Assembly (NCBI RefSeq): GCF_001027285.1
Contig: NZ_CP011509.1
Coordinates: forward strand, 4,410,501-4,474,500
Direction of reading: 5' to 3'
Source of the DNA: Archangium gephyra
GTDB taxonomy: Bacteria > Myxococcota > Myxococcia > Myxococcales > Myxococcaceae
Length of the DNA stretch: 64,000 nucleotides
Below, in pieces: positions 1 through 10,400 of this stretch (positions within the stretch are counted from its first letter, which is position 1; every line of letters starts with the position of its first letter). The notes beneath the pieces are model-generated. The model was not told the origin of the DNA. It saw nothing but the letters and a program-made list of their open reading frames with translations, and did no database searches. The position numbers were made by a program, and so were the translations under genes.

Positions 1-455
1 GCCAGCACCGTGAACGCCTGCGCCACCCGCAGCACGGCGGCCACCGCCATCATGTCCAGGTGCAGGCCCGGCTCCAGCGAGGTGCTGGACACGAACTGGT
101 GGAAGATCATCCACAGCATCGTCCCCAGCGGGAACACCAGCACGGTGGCGAGCGCGACGAGCAGCTTCACCCAGAAGAGCGTCCAGCGCGACGTGGGCAG
201 CGCGTCGAGGAACTCCAGCGTGCGGTCATCCTGCTCGCGCACGAGCAGGCCGCAGCCCAGCGCGAAGGCGAGGATGAACGTCATCAGGGACAGGTCGCCG
301 CCCGGTCTGAACCGCGTGAAGCTGTACGCGTAGGGCGAGAACCCCAGCGGCTCGGTCCCCAGGTCCGACACCACGTCGAGCGCGATGAAGAAGAGCGCGA
401 GCCACAGGAACGGCCGCTGGTCACGCACCTCCTTGGCCACGAGCGGGCGGATCAT
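1..455 (-). CDS. ABC transporter permease (partial, C-terminus outside window)
   Basis: This is the N-terminal ~151 residues of an ABC-2 type permease that runs off the left edge of the window. The first helix is hydrophobic (LWLALFFIALDVV). It is followed by the cytoplasmic motif REQDDRTLEFLDALPTSRW, the usual ABC-2 signature before the second helix, and then further hydrophobic segments. The ATG at 455-453 overlaps the TGA of the upstream permease (ATGA), so the two are probably translationally coupled. It is the third gene of an ATPase-permease-permease operon transcribed leftward from about 3250. The two different permeases probably pair with the shared ATPase. The substrate cannot be read from the sequence. 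Confidence 0.85.
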   Translation of the reverse strand, partial: MIRPLVAKEVRDQRPFLWLALFFIALDVVSDLGTEPLGFSPYAYSFTRFRPGGDLSLMTFILAFALGCGLLVREQDDRTLEFLDALPTSRWTLFWVKLLVALATVLVFPLGTMLWMIFHQFVSSTSLEPGLHLDMMAVAAVLRVAQAFTVL

Positions 456-2308
456 CGGATCTCCTTTCTTTCCGCGAGCAGGCGGATGGGGCACCCGAGC
501 GTCTCGGACTCCACCTGCACCACGAAGAGCCACCGGTCTCCTCTCGCGAGTCCCAGGGGAAGCCGCGTCCCGCTCGCGGAGGGCACCGTGTCCTGCCGGG
601 AGAACTCGTGCGTGACCACCTCGTTCTCGAAGGGCTCGAGCTTGTGGTGCAGCAGCGCGTACCGGGCGGGAAGTGTCTGGCCTTCCACCGCCTGGAGGGT
701 GTGCTCCAGCCGGAAGGTCTCCGCCGACTCCGCCACCAGGGACAGCGAAGGGGTCATCCCCGCCACCCGCTGCAACTCCTTCGCGTGCGTCTCGCGGTTC
801 TCACGAAGTGCCTCGGACCAGCGTTGCAGCAGCTCCTCCTCGGAGAACCCGTCCTGCTCGCGCAGCAGCGAGGCCAGCCGTGGCTCGGTCCAGTATCCCC
901 ACAAGCCCGTGCCGGAGGGGCGCGCCAGGGTGTGCCGCATCAGCGCCTGGAAGGAGGACTCCCCGAGCCGTGTGTGCAGCGCCTGGATTCCCCGGGCGGC
1001 CAGCGCTCCCGACAGGCATGGCCCGAGGCGCTCGCGCGTGGTCAACCAGCTCCGGGCGTCGAAGCCCTCCCGCGAGGCCACCGCGGCCCTCGCTGGCAGC
1101 CGCTCCGCCTGTCCGCTCCGGTGCGCCCACCACGTGGTGAAGCCATCGAGCAGCCACTGCCGCTCCTCCCGCAGCACCACGCCCTCGCTGACGTGGATGA
1201 GCACCTCGCGGAAGAGGAAGGCCTCGAAGGCCCGCTCATCGAAGTCCGGCGCCGAGAGGTTCGCCCGCACCACGATGCCATCGGCCTTCTCGAGCTTCGC
1301 GCGCTGGAACACGTCCGCATCGAGCTCGCGGATGGGCAACACCGCCATGGCCGGAAGCCGCTCGAGCCCGAGGTAGTCGCTCAGCGCGAGCAGCTCCCGC
1401 GCGAGCCGCTCCGACAGCGCCCGGGCCCGCTCCCGTGGGAAGCCCACCCCCGAGGCCACCTGGACGGCGGACTCCTTCACGCGCGTCTGCTCCGCCTCGT
1501 GCAGGGCGAAGGGCTCTCGATCCTTCGCCCTGCCCAGCAGGGTGCTCGCCATCATGGACCCGCTGATGAGGCACGCGATGAACACCTTCTCCCGGTGGCT
1601 CATCTTCTGCGAGAACAGCTCGGTCAGCGTCCCATCCCGGTAGAGGAGCAGCCCGAAGCAGAGCGCCACCACCACCGCCGTGAGGGCCCAGCACGCGAGC
1701 AGGTCGTCCCAGGGGAGGCGCTGGCGCTCGAAGGCGAAGTCGGTGCCGAGCAGCGCGAACGGCCCGGTCTTGGAGAGATCGAGCTCGGTGACGTGGTCCA
1801 CCGTGACGGCGGCGATGAACAGGAAGATGTAGAGGGGATTGCGGTAGCGGCCGAGCAGCCCGGCGAGCGCGAAGAAGCTCCAGCCCAGCAGCACCGGAGT
1901 GGCCGCGCGAAGGGAGAGCAGCAGGAGGAAGCGGGCGGTGACGTCCTCGTGGGCCCGGGCCCTGCTCCAGAGGTAGAGGAGGAACGCCGCGAGCGGCAGC
2001 AGCAGCACGGCCGCTCCCAGCACGAGCTTGGTGGCGAGGATGCGCGGGCGCGAGAGCGGAAGCGCCTCGAGGAAGAGCTGGGTCCGCTGGCCGTACTCAC
2101 GCACCACCAGCCGGTGCCCCACGAAGAGGGCGCCCACGGTGGAGAGGAAGACGGCGGGCACCTGGAGCAGCGCGAACAGGCTGCCCTTGTCGTCGATGTC
2201 CTTCTGCGCCATCAGCAGCAGGAACAGCACGACGCCGAGGAGGAGGTTGAGAAGCAGCCACGAGACCCGGTGCTCGCGCCACTCCTTGAGGATCAAAGCC
2301 CGGCTCAT
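452..2308 (-). CDS. ABC-2 permease fused to a degenerate peptidase-like domain
   Basis: The 618-residue protein has an N-terminal six-helix ABC-2 permease (about residues 1-260, starting MSRALILKEWREHRVSW) with the family motif REYGQRTQLFLEALPLSR. A long hydrophilic C-terminal half follows. The segment FREVLIHVSEGVVLREERQ followed by WLLDGFTTWW looks like the core of a gluzincin (M1/peptidase-MA) fold, where one expects HExxH, a spacer, then WLxEGxAxW. Here the HExxH is missing (REVLIH), so catalysis is unlikely. ABC-2 permeases fused to M1-like domains are known, and this looks like a shortened, inactivated version. The ATG at 2308 overlaps the upstream ATPase stop (ATGA). The long frame upstream of 2308 is antisense/out-of-frame shadow, not part of the protein. 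Confidence 0.8.
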   Translation of the reverse strand: MSRALILKEWREHRVSWLLLNLLLGVVLFLLLMAQKDIDDKGSLFALLQVPAVFLSTVGALFVGHRLVVREYGQRTQLFLEALPLSRPRILATKLVLGAAVLLLPLAAFLLYLWSRARAHEDVTARFLLLLSLRAATPVLLGWSFFALAGLLGRYRNPLYIFLFIAAVTVDHVTELDLSKTGPFALLGTDFAFERQRLPWDDLLACWALTAVVVALCFGLLLYRDGTLTELFSQKMSHREKVFIACLISGSMMASTLLGRAKDREPFALHEAEQTRVKESAVQVASGVGFPRERARALSERLARELLALSDYLGLERLPAMAVLPIRELDADVFQRAKLEKADGIVVRANLSAPDFDERAFEAFLFREVLIHVSEGVVLREERQWLLDGFTTWWAHRSGQAERLPARAAVASREGFDARSWLTTRERLGPCLSGALAARGIQALHTRLGESSFQALMRHTLARPSGTGLWGYWTEPRLASLLREQDGFSEEELLQRWSEALRENRETHAKELQRVAGMTPSLSLVAESAETFRLEHTLQAVEGQTLPARYALLHHKLEPFENEVVTHEFSRQDTVPSASGTRLPLGLARGDRWLFVVQVESETLGCPIRLLAERKEIR

Positions 2309-3249
2309 GACTCGTCCGACCGCCGCGCGTAGGCGAGGAAGATGTTCTCCAGGGACAGCGTCTCCACTGTCTCTGGAGCGAAGGAACTGGTGGCCCAATC
2401 CCCGGGTGTCCCGAAGAGCACCAGGGCCAGGCGCCCATCCGGCAGGCGCTCGCGCCTCACGAGCGACAGGCCGGGCGGGAGCGGCTCCGGTGCGCTCTCC
2501 GCCGCCACGCGACGAACCGACTGGCGGAGCGTGTCGAGGCTCCCCTGGAAGCGCAGCCGGCCCTCGTGGAGGATGCCGATGCGGTGCGCCACCTCTTCCA
2601 CCTCGCCGACGAGGTGCGAGGAGAAGAGCGCCGTCTGCCCCTCGCGCCGGACCTGGTCGCGGAGGATGTCGAGGAACTCGCGCCGCGCGACCGGATCCAA
2701 CCCGGCGGTGGGCTCGTCGAGGATGAGCAGCGGCGGGCGGTGGGAGAGCGCGAGTGCCAGCCCCAGCTTCATCCGCGTGCCGCCGGAGAGCTGCGCGGCC
2801 TTGCGCTCCTTGGGCACGTCCAGCACGTGGAGCAGGTGCTGGAAGCGCGCGTCGTCCCAGTGCGGGTAGAAGCCGGAGACGAACTTCCCCAGCTCGAGCG
2901 CCGTCATCCACGGGTAGAAGACCTGCTCCTGCGACACGTAGCCGAGGTGCTGCTTCTGGGCCGCGCGCACCCGGCGGACCCGCTGGCCCATCAGCTCGAT
3001 GTCACCGGTGTCCGGGCGGAGGATGCCCATCAGCATCCGCAGCGTGGTCGTCTTTCCCGCGCCGTTACGGCCGAGGAAGCCGTACACCTCGCCCCGCCGC
3101 AGCTCCAGGTCCACCCCGTTCACCGCCTTCACCTCGTGGAAGGCACGGGTGAGGCCCTGGGTGCGGAGGATGACCTCCGGCTCCGGCAGGGGCGCCGGCG
3201 GTGGCGCTTCGGGAGGCGGAGTGGGCACTGGCTCGACGAGCTCGGACAT
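2305..3249 (-). CDS. ABC transporter ATP-binding protein
   Basis: The 314-residue ATPase energises the two permeases encoded just downstream. It shows Walker A (GRNGAGKTT), the ABC signature LSGGTRMKLGLAL, Walker B (LLILDEPTAGLDP) and the switch His in FSSHLVGEVE. A Pro-rich leader (PTPPPEAPPPAPLPEPE) precedes the ATPase fold. The start chosen is ATG 3249 (MSELVEP), because the frame upstream is low-complexity and lacks family similarity. It is the first gene of the operon, and its stop overlaps the next start. The domain is the DrrA/CcmA-like exporter type, so it is probably an exporter or a membrane-remodelling transporter. Confidence 0.9.
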   Translation of the reverse strand: MSELVEPVPTPPPEAPPPAPLPEPEVILRTQGLTRAFHEVKAVNGVDLELRRGEVYGFLGRNGAGKTTTLRMLMGILRPDTGDIELMGQRVRRVRAAQKQHLGYVSQEQVFYPWMTALELGKFVSGFYPHWDDARFQHLLHVLDVPKERKAAQLSGGTRMKLGLALALSHRPPLLILDEPTAGLDPVARREFLDILRDQVRREGQTALFSSHLVGEVEEVAHRIGILHEGRLRFQGSLDTLRQSVRRVAAESAPEPLPPGLSLVRRERLPDGRLALVLFGTPGDWATSSFAPETVETLSLENIFLAYARRSDES

Positions 3250-3466
3250 GGGGCGGCAGTCTATGCGTTCCCGGGCGGATGGAAGCACGGCCGGTGAGGA
3301 GCAGCAGGCCTGGCACGGGCAGCAGCCGCGAGAGGCCAGCCGGGCCCCCGTTCTCCGCGCTCCCACTCCGGGTGCCGGGCCGGTTCATGCCCTCCGGGCC
3401 GCTTGTTCACCCATGGTGTCTGGGGGCCTCCTGTGGGAGCCTCCCGCCGCCGCGAGGTCCCCCATC

Positions 3467-3994
3467 ATGGAGCCACTCACCGAAGCGCAACGCAAGACAC
3501 TGGAAGACCTCTACCGGCGCATCGACGAGCGCGTGTCCCCCATCACCGGGGCTCATGCCTGGTGGCCCTGCCGGAAGGGGTGCGACCACTGCTGCCGTCA
3601 CCTGGCGGCGCCGCTGCCCGTCACCCGGCTGGAGTGGACGTACCTCTGGGAGGGCTTCCAGGCCCTGTCTCCCGAGGCGCGGGCGGAGGTCCGGGCCCGC
3701 GTGGCGGAGCTGAAGGGCACGCAGCGGCCCTATACCTGTCCCTTCCTCGACCGCGAGTCCGGCGGTTGCCGGGTGTACGCGCACCGGCCCATGGCCTGCC
3801 GGACGTATGGCTTCTACGTGAGCCGGGACAAGGGCAACTGGTGCCACTTCATCCTCGAGCTGCTGGAGAAGCACGGGGACGGGGACATCCTCTGGGGCAA
3901 CCAGGAGGCCATGGAGGACACCCTGGCCCGGCTGAGTGGAGACACCCTGTCGATCTTCGACTGGTTCGACGCGGCGCCTACTGAGGGGTGTTGA
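3467..3994 (+). CDS. YkgJ-like Cys-cluster (Zn/Fe-binding) protein
   Basis: The 175-residue protein has the Cys pattern CRKGCDHCC (about residues 36-44), then CPFLDRESGGCRVYAHRP and MACRTYGFY. This is the CxxxCxxCC...C...C...C arrangement of the YkgJ family (putative zinc- or iron-chelating proteins, biochemical role not settled). The start is ATG 3467 (MEPLTEAQRK). Residues upstream in the same frame are low-complexity. The 3' end overlaps the 3' end of the convergent CBS gene by 17 bp. A second, shorter YkgJ-like protein is encoded at 53878-54270. Confidence 0.8.
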   Translation: MEPLTEAQRKTLEDLYRRIDERVSPITGAHAWWPCRKGCDHCCRHLAAPLPVTRLEWTYLWEGFQALSPEARAEVRARVAELKGTQRPYTCPFLDRESGGCRVYAHRPMACRTYGFYVSRDKGNWCHFILELLEKHGDGDILWGNQEAMEDTLARLSGDTLSIFDWFDAAPTEGC

Positions 3995-4448
3995 GCTCGC
4001 GGAGCACCTCGCCCGCGTGACGCGCCTCGCCCGGGATGGTGGCCAGGTCGTCCAGGCTGATGATGCCCACCGGCTTCTTGTACGCGTCGAGCACCACCAG
4101 GCGCCGCACCGCCTTCTCCTCCATCAGGTGCTCGGCCTCGGAGAGGGGAGCGTCCGCATCGCAGGTGATGACGGCGTGGGTCATCGCCTCGCGCACCGGG
4201 GTGCGGTTCGGGTCCTTGCCCGCCGCCGTCGCGCGCACGGTGATGTCCCGGTCCGTCAGCATCCCAATGAGTTGATCTCCGTCCATGACGGGCAGTGCGC
4301 CGATACCGTACGAGCGCATCCGCTCCGCTGCCTCGCGCAGGGTGTCATCCGCCTCGATGGTCTCCAGGCTCTTCGTCATCAGCTCGCCGATGCGCATCCG
4401 CCGCCTCCTCGGGGCGCTTCGCGTCCCCATGTGTTCCCCGATGCTCAC
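3978..4448 (-). CDS. CBS-domain pair protein
   Basis: A ~156-residue stand-alone protein with two CBS domains, which usually bind adenosyl ligands. CBS1 contains MTKSLETIEADDTLREAAE and GALPVMDGDQLIGMLTDRD. CBS2 contains AVITCDADAPLSEAEHLM and RRLVVLDAYKKPVGIISLDD. The start is probably GTG 4448, which sits 8 nt after a clean GGAGG at 4461-4457. A TTG at 4454 is too close to that site, and ATG 4397 is a further option. It follows the sigma-factor gene by 35 nt on the same strand, so the two may be co-transcribed. Small CBS-pair proteins like this are common in myxobacteria and the target is unknown. Confidence 0.85.
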   Translation of the reverse strand: MSIGEHMGTRSAPRRRRMRIGELMTKSLETIEADDTLREAAERMRSYGIGALPVMDGDQLIGMLTDRDITVRATAAGKDPNRTPVREAMTHAVITCDADAPLSEAEHLMEEKAVRRLVVLDAYKKPVGIISLDDLATIPGEARHAGEVLRELNTPQ

Positions 4449-4483
4449 GTGCAATTCCTCCGCCGCGTGTGAGAAGGCCCGGT

Positions 4484-5452
4484 TCAGGCCGGTGCATGCT
4501 GGCGGGAGCCTGAGTCCGCGCCCAGCCAGGTGAAGTCCGGCATGTGCTCGTGCAGGTACTCCCGCATGCTGGCGATCAGCCCGGCTTCTACCTGGCGGGC
4601 CCGCTCGCGGCTGACCCGGAAGTGCTCTCCGATGGTCTGCAGCGTCTCGGGCTCCTCGGCCAGGAGCCGGTGCTCCAGGATGTAGCGCTCGCGCTCGTCG
4701 TGCAGCGCGTGGGCGAAGTCGCGGACCTTCTCGTGGAACCAGCGCGAGAGCTCCCGCCGTCCGAGCTCCTCGTCCACGTCCGGCTCGCCCGAGGGCAGTG
4801 CGCGTGCCGGGGCGGGGCGGCCCGAGTCGTCATCGGGGGTGGCCGCGTCCAGCCGCAGCTCGTCCTGGCGCAGCCGCTGATCCATCTCGACCACGTCTTC
4901 CTCGGCGACGCCCAGCCGCGCGGCCAGCAGCCGGGGGCTCGCCTCCTGCCCCGCGGCGAGCAGGCGGCCCTCCTCCTGCCTCATCCGGAAGAACAGCTTG
5001 CGCTGCACGTCCGTGGTCCCGAGCTTCACCAGCCGCCAGTTCTCCATGATGAAGCGCAGCAGGTAGGCGCGGATCCACCAGGCCGCGTAGGTGCACAGCC
5101 GCACGCCGCGCTCCGGCTCGAAGCGCTCCACGGCGATGACGAGGCCCAGGTTGCCCTCCTGGATGAGGTCCATCAGGAGGAGGGGAGGGCGGTGGTGCTC
5201 GCGGGCCAGCTTCACCACCAGCCGCAGGTTGGAGGCCACCAGCCGGGCCTGGGCCTTGGGATCTCCCCGCTCGCGGAAGTGCCGGGCGAGTGCCGCTTCC
5301 TCCTCGCGGGACAGCAGGGGATGGCGCCGCACCTCGGCCAGCCACGTGTCGAGCAGCGCGCGATCATCGGGCGTCAGCGTCCCACGGTAACCGCGGGGAT
5401 GCTTCGATGACCGCGCCAGCCGGGCGGGGCGGAAGTGGGGGACCGGAAGCAT
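4484..5452 (-). CDS. RNA polymerase sigma factor, RpoH/sigma-32 type
   Basis: The 322-residue protein is a group 3 sigma-70-family factor. Region 2 is clear: DLIQEGNLGLVIAVERFEPE for core binding, then CTYAAWWIRAYLLRFIMENW for -10 recognition. It is followed by LVKLGTTDVQRKLFFRMR, which contains the RpoH-box-like QRKLFF. Region 4 ends in the helix-turn-helix ETLQTIGEHFRVSRERARQ. Myxobacteria carry several RpoH-type paralogs (SigB, SigC, SigD in M. xanthus) used in development and stress. I cannot say which of these is orthologous. The N-terminus (MLPVPHFRPARLARSSK) is basic and unusual. Confidence 0.9.
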   Translation of the reverse strand: MLPVPHFRPARLARSSKHPRGYRGTLTPDDRALLDTWLAEVRRHPLLSREEEAALARHFRERGDPKAQARLVASNLRLVVKLAREHHRPPLLLMDLIQEGNLGLVIAVERFEPERGVRLCTYAAWWIRAYLLRFIMENWRLVKLGTTDVQRKLFFRMRQEEGRLLAAGQEASPRLLAARLGVAEEDVVEMDQRLRQDELRLDAATPDDDSGRPAPARALPSGEPDVDEELGRRELSRWFHEKVRDFAHALHDERERYILEHRLLAEEPETLQTIGEHFRVSRERARQVEAGLIASMREYLHEHMPDFTWLGADSGSRQHAPA

Positions 5453-5613
5453 TCAGGGACCTCGCGGGGATCACAGACGATCTGGGACCGGTGCCGCCGT
5501 GATGCAGCAAGCGTGCGAGGTGTTGGCCTTCCGGAGAGGCGCCCGGCTGCCCGCAAATCCTGCATGCGTGCGGGCGGCCGGGTGCAGAAGGTGCGGGGTC
5601 CCGACTCAGGCCC

Positions 5614-7098
<1,485 letters not shown>

Positions 7099-7275
7099 GT
7101 CGAAGCACCTGGGGGCAGGGGCCACTGTGGCCGCCGGGCCGCACCGTCCCGGAAATCCGCCGTTCGTTCAAGCTCCAATCGGCGTGGGTTTTCTTGGCTT
7201 GTGAGACCCTGGGACTTCGCGCGTCACCTGTCCGCCGAGCGGCGTCGTTCAAGCGTTTTCTTTGAGTGCCCAAAG

Positions 7276-7290
7276 GATTGAGCATCAATC
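7276..7290. promoter_or_regulatory. Short inverted repeat in divergent promoter region
   Basis: GATTGA-GCA-TCAATC is a perfect 6-bp dyad in the relatively AT-rich 310-bp gap between the NtrC-type regulator (leftward) and the giant subtilase (rightward). It lies about 120 nt before the subtilase start, so it could be an operator for either gene. No consensus promoter or clear sigma-54 -24/-12 element was found by eye in this gap. Confidence 0.3.
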
Positions 7291-7409
7291 AAAGACTTGC
7301 ATTGTCCGCTTCTTGTCAGTCTTTGGCCGAGTGTGATATTTCATCAGACTGCGACCTGGTGGAGCCATGGAAGCAGCCGTGGCCCGCTCGTCGTTCAAGG
7401 GGCAGACCA

Positions 7410-10400
7410 ATGAAGGAATCGGCGTACCGGACGGCCGGTATGCGCGCTCGTGGTGTATCCACGAGAGTGCTTGGAGTGGCATGGCTCACGACGGCGCTGG
7501 CGTGCGGAGGCTCGGGAAACGAGTCCGGACAGCGGCTCGAGGGCTACCGTTCAGATGCGCCGTTGCACAAGGTTCAGCTCAGCGCGCAGCGGGCGGCGGA
7601 GCTGGAGAAGCAGGGCGCCAAGGTCCTCGGGGACTATGGCGCCTTCAAGCTGGTGCAGGTGGACACCGCCACGCTGGACTCGTTGCAGGCCGCGCCGGGC
7701 GTGGAGCTGCGTGACGATTACGATCACATCCTGCTGAACGCGGGAAGGATCGACACCACGACCGCGAGCGCGACGTCCCTGCGCGGCATGCGGAAGACGG
7801 CGTTCGTCGGCAAGCGCTTCCACCTGGTGCACTTCTCCGGCCCGGTGCGTGCCGAGTGGCTCGCGGAGCTGGAGGCCACGGGCGTCAAGGTGGTGACGTA
7901 CGTCCCCAACAACGCCTACCTCGTCTACGGAGATGGCGCGGCGCTGGGCAGCCTGCAGCGGCACATCACCGCCTCTCCGGCCATCCAGTGGGACGGCGAG
8001 TACCTGGAGGACTACAAGCTGGAGCCCTCCATCCAGACGATCGACACGCCCACCTACGCCATCCAGCTCATCAAGGATGACGAGGCGAACGCGGAGACGC
8101 TGGCGCTCATCCGCGGGCTGCAGTCGCGCGAGGGCGTGGTCCAGGAGGCGATGGACTACGTGAACGTGGTGGCCTGGGTGGACCGCAAGGCGTTGGATCA
8201 GATCGTCCAGCGCCCGGACGTGCTGTCCATCCAGCCGCGCCCGCAGCGCAAGAAGTTCGACGAGCGGCAGGACATGGTCCTCGCCGGGCAGATCACCGGC
8301 ACCGGGCCCACGGGGCCGGGCTACCTGGCGTGGCTGGCGTCCAAGGGCTTCACGCAGGCGCAGTTCACCGCGTCCGGCTTCGGCGTGGACGTGAGTGACA
8401 GCGGTCTGGACAACGGCACGGGGACGCCCAACCACTTCGGCCTGTACGTCAACGGGGATGTCACCGCCGCCAGCCGCGTCGTCTACGCCCGCCTGGAGGG
8501 CACGGCGAGCTCGGGCAGCACCATCCAGGGCTGCGATGGCCACGGCACCCTGAATGCCCACATCGTGGCGGGTTTCTCCAACAAGACCGGTGCGCCCTTC
8601 ACGGACACCAACGGCTTCTCCCACGGCCTGGGCGTGGCGCCCTTCGTGAAGGTGGGCTCCTCGGTGGTGTTCGACCCGGGCACCTTCACGGATCCGGACT
8701 ACGAGGACCTGCAGTCGCGCGCGTACCGGGACGGCATGCGCATCAGCTCCAACAGCTGGGGCGCCGGCTCGGATCTGTACGATGCGGACGCGCAGCGGTA
8801 CGACGCGCTGGTGCGCGACGCGCAGCCCACGGGCTCGGCGGTGCCGAATCCGGGCAACCAGGAGATGTTCATCGCCTTCGCGGCGGGCAACGACGGCCCC
8901 ACCGTGGGCTCCATCGGCACGCCCGCCACGGCGAAGAACGTCATGAGCGTGGGCGCCTCGGAGAACGTCCGGCCCTTTGGTGCCGCGGATGGCTGCGACA
9001 CGCCGGACAGCGAGGCCAACAGCCTCTATGACGTGGCGTCCTTCTCCGGCCGTGGCCCCACCGCCGACGGCCGCAAGAAGCCGGACATCCAGGCTCCGGG
9101 CACGCACGTCGGAGGTGGCGTGGCCCAGGTGGCGGGCCAGCGCGCCACCACGCCGGCCAACCCCAATGGCTCGGCGCTCTCCTGCTTCACCAGCCTGGGA
9201 GACGGCGTCTGCGGCGGCACCGGCGGCAGCCTCTTCTTCCCGTCGAGCCAGCAGTGGTACTCGGCTTCCTCGGGCACCAGCCACTCCACGCCCGCGGTGG
9301 CGGGAGCGGCGGCCCTCGTCCGCCAGTACTTCATCAACCAGGGCAGCACTCCGCCCAGCCCGGCGATGACGAAGGCCTTCCTGATGGGCTCCACCCGCTA
9401 CATGACGGGCACGGGGGCCAACGACTCGCTCTACTCCAACAACCAGGGCACGGGCCTGATGGACCTGGGCATGGCGTTCGACGGCGCCCCGCGCCTGCTG
9501 GATGACCAGAACCCGGCCAACCTCTTCACCGCCACCGGCCAGACGCGGACCTTCTCCGGCGTGGTGGCGGACGCGACCCGGCCCTTCCGGGTAACGCTGG
9601 CGTGGACGGATGCCCCGGGCTCCACCACTGGCAGCGCCTGGAAGAACAACCTGGACCTGACCGTGACGGCGGGCGGCAGCACGTACAAGGGCAACGTCTT
9701 CACCGGGGCCAACTCCGTCACCGGTGGCAGCGCGGACACCCAGAACAACGTGGAGAACGTCTTCCTGCCGGCGGGCCTCACGGGGCCCTACACCGTGACG
9801 GTGACGGCCACCAACGTCAACTCGGACGGCGTGCCCAACCTCGGCACGGCGGTGGATCAGGACTTCGCGCTCGTCGTCTACAACGCCTGCACCAGCGCGA
9901 CGGCCACGCCCACGGACGCGGCGGTCAGCGTGAGCGGCGACAACCGCGCCAGCGTGAGCTGGACCCCGAATGGCGCGTCCTCCTACAACATCTACCGGGC
10001 CACGAAGGCGGGCGGGCCGTACACCCGCGTGGGCACCGCGGCGGCACCGCCGTTCACGGACGCCGGCCTGTCGGGCGGGACGACGTACTACTACGTGGTG
10101 CGCGCGGTGGAGTGCGCCGAGTCGCCCAATTCCAATGAGGCCTCGGTGACGGCCACGGGCGTGTGCGCGCTGCCGCCCGGCTTCGCGGGCCTCACCTTCG
10201 TCAACAACACCACGGCCAGCACCTGCGCCAACACCCTGTCCTGGTCCGCGGCCACGCCCATCTGCGGCGGCGGCATCAGCTACTCGGTGTACCGGAGCAA
10301 CACGCCGGGCTTCACCCCGTCGTCGGCCAACCGGATCGCCACGGGCGTGACGGGCACGTCGTTCGCGGATGACCTGAACCTGACGCACAACACCCCGTAC

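Noticed and set aside
2309-2911. A 200-codon N-terminal extension of the ABC permease
   Set aside because: It is out of frame with, and antisense-free within, the ATPase gene. The ATGA overlap at 2305-2308 and the permease signature fix the start at 2308.
3250-3466. N-terminal extensions in frame with the YkgJ-like gene and the ABC ATPase
   Set aside because: Both extensions are Pro/Ala/Arg-rich without domain similarity. They are overlapping divergent upstream DNA, and internal ATGs mark where the folds begin.
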